Assembly: GCA_025997795.1 (NCBI GenBank) | Contig: BNVB01000001.1 | Location: 1 to 64,000 of the forward strand | Length of the DNA stretch: 64,000 bases | Reading direction: 5' to 3' | Source of the DNA: Spirochaetia bacterium | GTDB taxonomy: Bacteria; Spirochaetota; Spirochaetia; Treponematales; Breznakiellaceae | Shown: positions 25,428-32,761 of the stretch, one piece after another | How positions within the stretch are numbered: the first letter of the stretch is position 1 | Layout: every line of letters begins with the position of its first letter | Position numbers and translations under genes: made by a program | Notes under the pieces: model-generated | Database searches by the model: none | The model's input: only the letters and a program-made list of their open reading frames with translations | What the model was told of the DNA's origin: nothing

Positions 25428-26030
25428 CTAAAAAAACCGCTCATAGGGTGTCATATCCGCCCCGGTGGGGCTGTATTTTCCTTCGGCCAGGCCGCGGGGA
25501 CTTTCCAGTAAAAGGTCGTCCACCCGCCACCGGGGTCCGGCCGCGGACGGCTCAGTTTCCGGCTCAGTTTCCGGCTCAGTTTCCCGCCTAAGGTAGAGTT
25601 CGCCGGTAAGGCTCCGCTCCCGGCCGAGGAAACGGATCAAAAAAGAAAAACTGCCGTCTGCCTCAACCCTGCCGCCGCCAATCCGCCAGCTTCTGGTTCC
25701 CAGGGGTCCAATGCCCGCCAGGGCGGAAAGCCGTTTTTGTTCGGGAAACACCGTTCCTTCGGTTTTTCCGCTGCCCGAAACAAGGCTGACCAAAATTCGC
25801 CGGGCTTCCTGGTAGGATTCCTCCGGGGCGGCTCCCCGGCCCAGATCGCCTATTATATAATCCCGGGGAAACCGGGGGTCTTCGCCATATTGGGGACGGA
25901 GCAGTTCCATAGGCAGCCCCCCCTGCCCGGCCGGCGGATTTTGGGCAAAGAGCCGCTGGCTTGCCAAAAGAAGGATCACTAATCCGGAGCAAATGAAAAT
26001 GCCAAAAACCGGAATCCGCTCTTTTATCAT
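25428..26030 (-). CDS. Hypothetical exported protein
   Basis: About 200 residues with a signal peptide (VFGIFICSGLVILLLASQRLFAQ). The ATG at 26030 puts the basic residues right before the hydrophobic run; earlier in-frame starts would only add an unneeded extension. The rest has no motif I recognise. A short ETEP repeat (about 167-178) comes from a 12-bp tandem repeat. It precedes the PilZ gene and probably shares its transcript; function unknown. Confidence 0.6.
   Translation of the reverse strand: MIKERIPVFGIFICSGLVILLLASQRLFAQNPPAGQGGLPMELLRPQYGEDPRFPRDYIIGDLGRGAAPEESYQEARRILVSLVSGSGKTEGTVFPEQKRLSALAGIGPLGTRSWRIGGGRVEADGSFSFLIRFLGRERSLTGELYLRRETEPETEPETEPSAAGPRWRVDDLLLESPRGLAEGKYSPTGADMTPYERFF
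25548..25583. repeat. 12-bp tandem repeat (3 copies) in the exported-protein gene
   Basis: CGGCTCAGTTTC is repeated three times without change on the plus strand; on the coding (minus) strand it encodes ETEP units. Confidence 0.85.
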
Positions 26031-26054
26031 GGTATTTATTGTAACGATCATGCC

Positions 26055-26083
26055 TTGAAAGGGCAACATCATTTTTCTATACT
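26055..26083 (+). promoter_or_regulatory. Promoter of the HD-domain gene
   Basis: TTGAAA (26055-26060), 17-nt spacer, TATACT (26078-26083). The expected transcription start lies about 4 nt before the ATG at 26094, so the leader is almost absent. Confidence 0.7.
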
Positions 26084-26093
26084 AAATTTCTCT

Positions 26094-27362
26094 ATGGAAG
26101 AACAGGTTCTTTCTATTTTGCAGCGTTCTTACACAGTGCCGATCCGGGACCCGCTCTGGGGGCACATTTACCTTACTCCGGGTCTGGCGGCGCTGACTGA
26201 ATCGGTCCCCTTTATGCGGCTTAACCGTATTTTTCAGCTGGGACCCGCCTGTTCGGTATACCCCGGAGCTACCCATACCCGGGCCAGCCATTCCATAGGG
26301 GTTTACCATCTGGCCAGGCGGCTGCTTCTAAACCTAACGGAAAAAGGGGCCGCCGGCTGGATTTCTCCCCAGGGGGCGCTTTCGTTTCTGGCTGCCGCCC
26401 TGCTCCACGATCTGGGCCATTTTCCCTATACGCACTCCCTTAAAGACCTGAACCTGGAGGATCATGAAACCCTAAGCGGCAGGATTATTCTTGCAGAACC
26501 GTTAAAAAGCCTTATCGGCAAAGCGGGAGCGGACCCGGAACTTACCGCCCGTATTATCGACAAATCGATGGATACAGGCGGCAAAACAGCCGGAGAATTG
26601 GTCTTTTTCCGGCGGCTCTTGTCGGGGGTGCTGGACCCGGATAAGCTGGATTACCTTAACCGGGATGCCCGGTATTGCGGGGTTCCCTATGGCGCCCAGG
26701 ATGTGGATTTTATCTATTCCCGGCTTTTACCCCACCGGGAATGGGGAGTGGAAATTGACTCCCGGGGCATCCCCAGCGTTGAATCGATCCTTTTTTCCAA
26801 GTATCTTATGTATCGTACCGTATACTGGCACCGCCAGGTCCGTTCCGCCACGGCAATGATCAAAAAAGCCCTGCTAACGGGACTTGAAAAAAACATTATT
26901 GTCCCGGAGGAACTCTACGGTCTGGATGATCAGGGACTCTTTGCCCTTATGGCTTCCCGAAGCGCCTTTGCGCCCTTTTCCCTGGCCGGACGGGTACGGG
27001 ACGGAAAATTGTATGCCGAATCGGCTTTTTTTCCGTTTGAAGAAGAAAAACACGGCGCTTTGCGTTATATTAAAAACCGGAAACAGCAGGAAGAAGCGCT
27101 GGCGGCGGAAATTCGCAGCGTTACCGGAAAAGCGCTGGATGGGGAATCGCTTATCATTGATGTTCCCGAGGCGGTTTCCTTTGAAACGGATCTTTTTGTC
27201 CGGGATGAAAACTGTTCCTTTGGGGAAAGTTCCAGCGTCTTTAAAAAAAGCGCCGTGGAAGCCTTTGTAAAATCACTTAGGGTGGTGCGGATTTTTACGG
27301 AAATTCCCCTTGCCATTCCCGAAAGCATTTTACAGAACGCTAAAAACTGGTTACACTTATAA
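26094..27362 (+). CDS. HD-superfamily nucleotide phosphohydrolase
   Basis: About 422 residues, counted from ATG 26094 (MEEQVLSILQRSYTVPIRDPLWGHIYL), which follows a strong promoter by 10 nt. The metal site is complete: THTRASHSIGVYHLARR, AALLHDLGHFPYTHS with the HD pair, then DPDKLDYLNRDARYCGVPYG giving the last Asp. This is the dGTPase/SAMHD1-like branch; possible substrates are dNTPs or other nucleotides, which sequence alone does not settle. It stands alone at its 5' end, and the ComFB gene follows after 22 bp. Confidence 0.82.
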   Translation: MEEQVLSILQRSYTVPIRDPLWGHIYLTPGLAALTESVPFMRLNRIFQLGPACSVYPGATHTRASHSIGVYHLARRLLLNLTEKGAAGWISPQGALSFLAAALLHDLGHFPYTHSLKDLNLEDHETLSGRIILAEPLKSLIGKAGADPELTARIIDKSMDTGGKTAGELVFFRRLLSGVLDPDKLDYLNRDARYCGVPYGAQDVDFIYSRLLPHREWGVEIDSRGIPSVESILFSKYLMYRTVYWHRQVRSATAMIKKALLTGLEKNIIVPEELYGLDDQGLFALMASRSAFAPFSLAGRVRDGKLYAESAFFPFEEEKHGALRYIKNRKQQEEALAAEIRSVTGKALDGESLIIDVPEAVSFETDLFVRDENCSFGESSSVFKKSAVEAFVKSLRVVRIFTEIPLAIPESILQNAKNWLHL

Positions 27363-27384
27363 ATAAGGAAGGTGAGGAGTTAAA

Positions 27385-28107
27385 ATGGATATTCACAATA
27401 CGACAGAAGACCTTGTTATAACAGAAGTAAAGACCATCTGTGATTCGCTGGAAGCGGAGGGAAAACAGGGCGGTATATGTACCTGCGCCCAATGCAGACA
27501 AGATGCGGTCTGTTATGTATTAAACCGTACCGAACCTCACTATGTGGTATCCCACCGGGGAGCGGCCAGGGCAAATCATGAAGCGGACCAGCAGAGCCGG
27601 GCGGACCTGACTGCCCTGGTTTACGAGGGTATTAAGCGGGTAAGCCATAATCAACGGCCCTATTTTACTCATGGCAAGGATGAAGAAAATTCACTTCCTC
27701 CGGATACGCCAGTTTACAATATTCCCACCATTATGGGACGGATCTTTAACGGTCTTAATTTTTCGCCCATGGCGGGTATTACCGTGGAACTGCTGCAAAA
27801 CGACAAAATAACACCGATGAAAGACAACAACTGGCAAAACCCCTACCCGCTGATCCCCAATACCGGTGGTACCTTTACCTTTTGGCCCAAACCGGTAAAG
27901 GCGGAAAAAACCGCAATACCGGGAGTTTTTGAATTTACCATCAAGATTATTGCCCCGGACTTTGCCGAATTGAACCATGCTTTTTCTATCCCCGTGATAA
28001 GCGATCTGACAAGTCCCAGTTTTTCCCTGTCCAGAACCTTTAAACTGCCGGACCTCTACCTTTTTCCGCCGGGAGAAGAAAAGAATCAGCTTGTGATCAG
28101 TGAATAA
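27385..28107 (+). CDS. ComFB-domain protein
   Basis: A 240-residue protein. The N-terminal about 95 residues match the late-competence ComFB domain: CTCAQCRQDAVCYVLNRTEPHYVVSHRG shows its cysteine cluster, the conserved Asp and the LNRTEPHYVVS signature. ComFB-type domains have been reported as cyclic-dinucleotide receptors in cyanobacteria, so a c-di-GMP-linked role is possible, in keeping with the PilZ protein nearby. The C-terminal about 130 residues look like an all-beta carboxypeptidase-regulatory-like domain (GITVELLQNDKITPMKDNNW). AGGTGAGGAG precedes the ATG. The stop overlaps the next start (TAATG). Confidence 0.75.
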   Translation: MDIHNTTEDLVITEVKTICDSLEAEGKQGGICTCAQCRQDAVCYVLNRTEPHYVVSHRGAARANHEADQQSRADLTALVYEGIKRVSHNQRPYFTHGKDEENSLPPDTPVYNIPTIMGRIFNGLNFSPMAGITVELLQNDKITPMKDNNWQNPYPLIPNTGGTFTFWPKPVKAEKTAIPGVFEFTIKIIAPDFAELNHAFSIPVISDLTSPSFSLSRTFKLPDLYLFPPGEEKNQLVISE

Positions 28108-29159
28108 TGGCCCTTAAAGCCGCCATCGTTGGCTTGGGCCGTATTGCGAGCCTGTTGGAAGAAGACCGGCTCCGGGAAAAACCCTGCACCCATGCCGGAG
28201 CGATAACGGCCAATCCCGGTTTGGTTTTATGCGCCGGGGCGGATCTGGATAAAGAACGCCGCCGGCTCTTTGCCAAACGCTGGTCCGTCCCGGTCTATGA
28301 AAACGCCGAAACCATGCTCCGGGAAGTACAGCCCCACATCCTCCATATAGCAACCCACCCCGATTCCCATTTGTTGTACTGTTCCCTGGCAGCCAGGTAC
28401 GGCGTATCCGTGGCGGTTTGCGAAAAACCCCTGGCGGATACCCTGGGAAAGGCAAAACGTATTGCCGCCCTGCATGAATCGAGAAAACTAAGCGTGGTAA
28501 CCAACCATGAACGGCGTTATGCCGCAGACTATACCCTGGCCCGGCGCCTCTTAAGCGAGGGAAAAATAGGTTCCCTGGCGGGAGTCAAGGCTGTCCTCTA
28601 CATGGGTAAAACCCGGCGTCTTCTGGATGTACTTTGGCATGACGGCACCCACCTGGCCGATGCCGCCATGTTCCTTACCGGAGGAGTGCTGAAACACTGC
28701 AAAACTTTTGGGGCCCGCGAAAAAAGCGGCCCCTGGCCATCATGGCTGGGCGGCCCAGGCCCTTGCCGGAACCTAAAAGCCCAACGCGGTACCGTATACC
28801 TCCAGGCAGTGCTGGAACAGCCAACAATCCCCGTCCAGGGCGGCCCCCTCCCGTTCCTTATGGAACTGGGGGCGGGCCGGGATCACCTGGTTTTTGAACT
28901 GGAATTTTCCGGCGAAAAGGGAAAACTCTTGATCGGCAACGGTATTTTTGAAGTATGGGAAAGCAAAGAAAGCCCCTATGCGGAGGGCTTTCGTTCCCTG
29001 GAAAAAACCATGGAAGGTTTTACCGGCCCCACCGGCTACTTTAGCGCCATGGCCGCCGATGCCCTTGCCTGCGCCCTGGACAAAAGCCGTGCGCCTCTTT
29101 CCAGCGCAGTAGACGGATTGCGGGTAATACGGTATTTGCGGTCCGTAGCGGCCTGGTAA
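28107..29159 (+). CDS. Gfo/Idh/MocA-family NAD(P)-dependent oxidoreductase
   Basis: A 350-residue protein. The N-terminal Rossmann domain starts AAIVGLGRIASLLEEDRL, and the family motif CEKPLAD is near residue 112. The C-terminal domain contains HDGTHLADAAMFLTGG, the Asp/His region used for catalysis in this family. Members oxidise or reduce sugars, inositols and related compounds; the substrate cannot be named. Translation is coupled to the ComFB gene by TAATG, an odd partner for a sugar enzyme. The TRRLLDVLWHDGTH region supports an active enzyme. Confidence 0.8.
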   Translation: MALKAAIVGLGRIASLLEEDRLREKPCTHAGAITANPGLVLCAGADLDKERRRLFAKRWSVPVYENAETMLREVQPHILHIATHPDSHLLYCSLAARYGVSVAVCEKPLADTLGKAKRIAALHESRKLSVVTNHERRYAADYTLARRLLSEGKIGSLAGVKAVLYMGKTRRLLDVLWHDGTHLADAAMFLTGGVLKHCKTFGAREKSGPWPSWLGGPGPCRNLKAQRGTVYLQAVLEQPTIPVQGGPLPFLMELGAGRDHLVFELEFSGEKGKLLIGNGIFEVWESKESPYAEGFRSLEKTMEGFTGPTGYFSAMAADALACALDKSRAPLSSAVDGLRVIRYLRSVAAW

Positions 29160-29173
29160 TCCATCATGAGGCA

Positions 29174-29198
29174 GTTCCAAAATAACCGATTTTGGAAC
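29174..29198. repeat. Dispersed palindromic repeat, copy 2
   Basis: GTTCCAAAAT (29174-29183) and ATTTTGGAAC (29189-29198) around the loop AACCG. It lies between the oxidoreductase gene and tRNA-Pro. Confidence 0.85.
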
Positions 29199-29243
29199 CA
29201 GCTCCCATGACAAAACCGGAAAAAACAGCTATAGTAATTTTAT

Positions 29244-29316
29244 CGGAGGGTAGGCCAGTGGTTAAGCCACGAGTTTTGGGAACTCGATGTCGGGGGTTCA
29301 AATCCCCCCTCTCCGA
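29244..29316 (+). tRNA. tRNA-Pro(UGG)
   Basis: A full cloverleaf folds by hand: acceptor stem CGGAGGG/CTCTCCG with one G-T pair, D-arm GGC...GCC, anticodon stem CGAGT/ACTCG with loop TTTGGGA, so the anticodon is TGG, a five-base variable region, and the T-arm GGGGG-TTCAAAT-CCCCC. The discriminator is A. The CCA end is not encoded and must be added by the tRNA nucleotidyltransferase. Confidence 0.93.
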
Positions 29317-29349
29317 ACGAATAAATCTTCTTACATAAGGAAGGCAGCA

Positions 29350-29475
29350 ATGAAAGACGAAGAAATGAAAAGGCTTAAAAAGCTAAAGCAGAAAGAACTA
29401 AAAGAGAAAAAGAAAGCGAAAAATCCCAACAAGAATCCCAAAAAGGAAAAACGCCTGGGCGGACGGGGCTGCTAA
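29350..29475 (+). CDS. Small lysine-rich protein of 41 residues
   Basis: Starts at ATG 29350 with AGGAAGG about 7 nt upstream. The sequence is almost only Lys, Glu, Asn, Arg and Leu (MKDEEMKRLKKLKQKELKEK and a KNPNKNPKKEKR tail ending GGRGC). It should form a charged helix with a basic tail, which might bind RNA or DNA. It follows tRNA-Pro by 33 bp and may share its transcript. No family recognised; a good ribosome binding site is the main support. Confidence 0.5.
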   Translation: MKDEEMKRLKKLKQKELKEKKKAKNPNKNPKKEKRLGGRGC

Positions 29476-29502
29476 GCAGTTTTGCGGGGCTGCCGGCACA
29501 GG

Positions 29503-30678
29503 TTAAAACTGCCAGCCCAGGCCCGCAAAGGGCCGCAGATACGAAGGCCGGGCAGTATCCTTTGAAAAGACCCGGATATAATCCGCTCCCAGTTCGGCAT
29601 AGAAGGCCCGGTAAAACCGCCACTCCAAAGAAAGCCCTCCTTCGGCCATGAGGGAAAAGGTATGATAGGCAGGAGACTTGATTATACCAAAGTCAAAGGA
29701 GAGATTTACCACAGCGGCAAGCCCTCCCCCAACCCGGGCCTTAAGGGCCAAACGCGGGTTAAAGTTCCACCGGTAGAGTATGTTAAGCCCGGCCTCTCCC
29801 ACATGGGCGGTAATAGCGGCGCTGTTCTGACGGTCCTTCAGATACGCCCAGCTTACTACCGTTTCGGCTCCCAGGCTGCCCCAGCTGCCTTGCAGGAAAA
29901 AACCGGCTGCCCTCATTTGGGCTCCCGCGGGATAGATAAAATTATCAAAGGGTCTAAAAAGATAACCGCCAAGAGGAAGTACGGGAGCATAGGCAAACAG
30001 TAACTGGAAACGGTAGACAGCACCTGCCTCAAAACCCCTGCGGGATGTTTCAAATCCGCCGGGGTTTTTTATTCTGATTGTATAAGCGCCAAGAGGAAGT
30101 TCATCATAAACCAGCACTGCCCGTTCACCGGAAGGGTCCGCCTGATACAAGCGGGGCGGCCAGGAAATTCCTTTTCTTTCAAGGCTTACTTCCGCATCGG
30201 GCAGCAAGTTTTGTCCTTCTATGGTGATGGTGATTTGGCCCTGGCGGGGATCAAAGAACCGGGGACTAAAAGCAGTAATTTCCGGCTGGAGTGCGGGAAG
30301 GATCGTAAAAGCCTTCCAGGCGCTGACAGACTCCGGCTGCCGCAGCAGGTTGTATACCACTACCCGGTAACGGTAGTTTCCCGGCGGAAGGGAAAATTCC
30401 GCAAATGTAAATTTTGTAATCGTCCGGTATGCTTCGCCCTGTTCCGGCTGCTCTATAATTAGTTCGTATTGGAACGCGTTTTCATCTCCCGGCCAGGAAA
30501 GCCGCTGTACAAACTCAACGCCATCAAATGTTTCTTTTACATAATAAGCGCTTTCCTGCGCAGACGCCTTTTCCTGCGCAGACGCGCTTTCCTGTGCGTT
30601 TACACGCTGCACGTTTATCCCCGGAAAGAACAACAGTGAACAGAACATGACCGCTAAGAGACCTGTTTTATTTGCCAT
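29503..30678 (-). CDS. Exported protein with TIG-like domain and C-terminal beta-barrel
   Basis: About 391 residues from ATG 30678, which gives a clean signal peptide (LLAVMFCSLLFFPGINV...NAQ). A repeat-encoded SAQE segment follows at about 28-45. Next are a domain with WPGDENAFQYELII, a TIG/IPT-like domain around 125-205 (ITAFSPRFFDPRQGQITITIEGQNLLP), and a barrel-like C-terminus (about 205-391) of alternating strands ending PFAGLGWQF, with a terminal aromatic as in outer-membrane proteins. The gene overlaps the FecR-domain gene by 11 bp and is the last of the cyclase operon. It may be the surface partner of that system (inference). Confidence 0.65.
   Translation of the reverse strand: MANKTGLLAVMFCSLLFFPGINVQRVNAQESASAQEKASAQESAYYVKETFDGVEFVQRLSWPGDENAFQYELIIEQPEQGEAYRTITKFTFAEFSLPPGNYRYRVVVYNLLRQPESVSAWKAFTILPALQPEITAFSPRFFDPRQGQITITIEGQNLLPDAEVSLERKGISWPPRLYQADPSGERAVLVYDELPLGAYTIRIKNPGGFETSRRGFEAGAVYRFQLLFAYAPVLPLGGYLFRPFDNFIYPAGAQMRAAGFFLQGSWGSLGAETVVSWAYLKDRQNSAAITAHVGEAGLNILYRWNFNPRLALKARVGGGLAAVVNLSFDFGIIKSPAYHTFSLMAEGGLSLEWRFYRAFYAELGADYIRVFSKDTARPSYLRPFAGLGWQF
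30548..30601. repeat. 18-bp tandem repeat (about 3 copies) in the beta-barrel protein gene
   Basis: Three units at 30548-30565, 30566-30583 and 30584-30601, encoding SAQEKA/SAQESA right after the signal peptide of the mature protein. Confidence 0.75.
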
Positions 30679-32761
30679 AGAGAGTCCCCGGATCCGGCAA
30701 GGCAGGGTTGTGTATTTCCGGCAAATCAACAGTAAAGCTGCCTTCTCCGGCGGTTTCTTCCCCTTTTTGATTAAGCGCTTCTACCCGCCAGGTAAAATTG
30801 CCCCGGCTTAATCCCTGAAAATCATCCAGCATAAAACCGGGGTTTTGTACTGTTTTGGAAAACACTTCTATTCCATCCTTATCCCGCAAAATAAAACGGT
30901 ACGAGCCCGCGCCGGGAACAGCATTCCAGACAAAAGGAATAGCCGTATTTGTTTTAAACCAAACGGCGGTATACACGGTTCCGTCCGGCGAAAGTCCGCC
31001 AATAAGCGGCGCTGGTGACGGTGTGACTGGCGGCGGTACGGACACCGGTGCTGGCTGCGGAACTGGCACAGGCGGCGGCGGTACTGGCTGCGGCGGTACG
31101 GATACCGGCGGCGGCACTGGTGGTACTGCAGATCTGGATGGTGCGGGCCTCGGCGGTGCGGGCGGCACAGACACCGGCGCCGGAGGCGATGGCTGCGGTA
31201 CAGGCACGGGTGAAGGCACAGCTTGTGTAACAGGCACAGGCTGTGTAACAAACGGCGGCGGACGCGCCCGGTCCCCTACGGTAAAGGACCAAACGGCGGA
31301 AGCGCCGCCTGCTCCGCTGACCTGCCAATAATAGCGGCCCGGTTCAAGTTCCCGCACATAGTAAGCCCTGGCGGCATTTTCGTTTACCAGGGGTTTGGTC
31401 ATATCCGCCCCAGCGGATATGACCAGGTTCCAGGGGCCGGGGCCTTCGCCGCGCCAGGAGAGATACACCGGTTTATCTTTGACAAGGGCGGCGTTGTTCC
31501 CCGGCGCCGTAAGGAGCGGAACAGCGGCCCGGTCTTCCACGGTAAAAGAAGCGGCCGCGGAAGGAGTCCCGGTATAAGCGGCATAGAGGGGTGTTACCCG
31601 CCAGTACCAGCGGCCGTTTTCCAGTGTGACTGCGATTGAATTTCCGGAACTTTCTATAGAAAGCCTTGTATTGGTAAAGTCCGGATTATCCGCCGCTTCC
31701 AGCAAATACTTTTCCGCCCCATCGCCGCCGGAAGGAAGGATCCACCGGAAGCGGACCTGAGCAGGGCCAAGAACCGCTCCTGCGTCAGGAAAAATCAAAA
31801 CCGGGACGGGGGTAAAATGAACAGTAATTTGTCCCGAAGCGGGCGGAAAAGCATCCGGGTCCGGCCCGGTAGAACCGGCCGCCGCCGGATATGCCCGCCA
31901 CCACCAGGTTCCCGGTGTTAGCTCAATGCTGCCCCGGTTATCTTCCATGGTCCTGTTTACCAGGTTCCGGGAAAAACGCCGTGAAGGAGAAATATCAAGC
32001 CGGGTAAGATGCCCATCATAATCCAGGGGATTAAAGCCAAAGTTTACTTCGGCGGAAGCGCCGGATGTATAATAATGCGCGTCCGGCGGGGGAAAAAGTA
32101 CGGCAGTCCGGGGAACCGGACCAGTTCCGCCGGCATCAAGAGAAAGGGCCGATCCTGCCCCGGCTTCGGTAATTCCTTCGGGTCCGGTTATGGATACCGT
32201 TCCTTCGCTGACCCACAGATTAGTTCCCCTTTCCCCGTTGGAACGTACCGAAACTGCCGAACCGGAAGTAAGGGTAAGTTCCTTATCGCCCAAAACAAGA
32301 GTCATCTGCGATGTTCCCGCACTGACCCCTATATCCCCGGAAGCGCCCTTAATACGGGGTATATTGTTTTCCAGAGAAATTTCGATAAGGCTGTTTTCCG
32401 CCAGACTTATTGTGGCGCCTCCATCCCTAAGGGTTATGGTTGCTTCGGAATGATCTGCGGTACGGATTAGATCCCCCGTATAAACAGGGCTGTCCCGGCG
32501 TATCCTGTCCCAGAGGACACGATCAATAAAACGGCGCTGGGCGGCTTTGTACTTCCAACTGATGGTTCCAACAGGAGTTTCATTCATCCTGGTAAGGGTA
32601 TTGTTAAGGGCGGACCAGAAAAGCCAGAGACAGAAAAGTACCCCGGCAAGGCAGACAAGAATAGTAAGACCATCACCAAGGGTAAAACGCGAAGAAGGAA
32701 CAGCGGCGGACGGAGCTTTCACCGTATCAGTTTCCAATCTTGTATTTTTTCTCTTTTGCAT
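30668..32761 (-). CDS. Membrane-anchored FecR-domain protein with Pro-rich linker and fibronectin-like modules
   Basis: About 697 residues from ATG 32761. One membrane helix (LTILVCLAGVLFCLWLFWSAL, about 30-50) leaves the rest in the periplasm. A FecR domain follows (about 75-190), with SPVYTGDLIRTADHSEATITLRDGGATISLAENS. Then come several Ig/Fn3-like modules that repeat a W-x-W/Y-W-R/Q-V pattern (TWWWRAYPA, RWYWRVTPL, RYYWQVSG, NFTWRVEAL). A proline-rich linker lies at about 510-585 and one more module closes the protein. The gene overlaps the cyclase gene by 35 bp and the beta-barrel gene by 11 bp. The layout suggests a link between outer-membrane protein and inner-membrane cyclase. Confidence 0.75.
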   Translation of the reverse strand: MQKRKNTRLETDTVKAPSAAVPSSRFTLGDGLTILVCLAGVLFCLWLFWSALNNTLTRMNETPVGTISWKYKAAQRRFIDRVLWDRIRRDSPVYTGDLIRTADHSEATITLRDGGATISLAENSLIEISLENNIPRIKGASGDIGVSAGTSQMTLVLGDKELTLTSGSAVSVRSNGERGTNLWVSEGTVSITGPEGITEAGAGSALSLDAGGTGPVPRTAVLFPPPDAHYYTSGASAEVNFGFNPLDYDGHLTRLDISPSRRFSRNLVNRTMEDNRGSIELTPGTWWWRAYPAAAGSTGPDPDAFPPASGQITVHFTPVPVLIFPDAGAVLGPAQVRFRWILPSGGDGAEKYLLEAADNPDFTNTRLSIESSGNSIAVTLENGRWYWRVTPLYAAYTGTPSAAASFTVEDRAAVPLLTAPGNNAALVKDKPVYLSWRGEGPGPWNLVISAGADMTKPLVNENAARAYYVRELEPGRYYWQVSGAGGASAVWSFTVGDRARPPPFVTQPVPVTQAVPSPVPVPQPSPPAPVSVPPAPPRPAPSRSAVPPVPPPVSVPPQPVPPPPVPVPQPAPVSVPPPVTPSPAPLIGGLSPDGTVYTAVWFKTNTAIPFVWNAVPGAGSYRFILRDKDGIEVFSKTVQNPGFMLDDFQGLSRGNFTWRVEALNQKGEETAGEGSFTVDLPEIHNPALPDPGTLYGK

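Noticed and set aside
30855..31331. Gly/Thr-rich open frame on the plus strand
   Set aside because: It is the antisense of the proline-rich linker of the FecR-domain gene, which is clearly coding on the minus strand.
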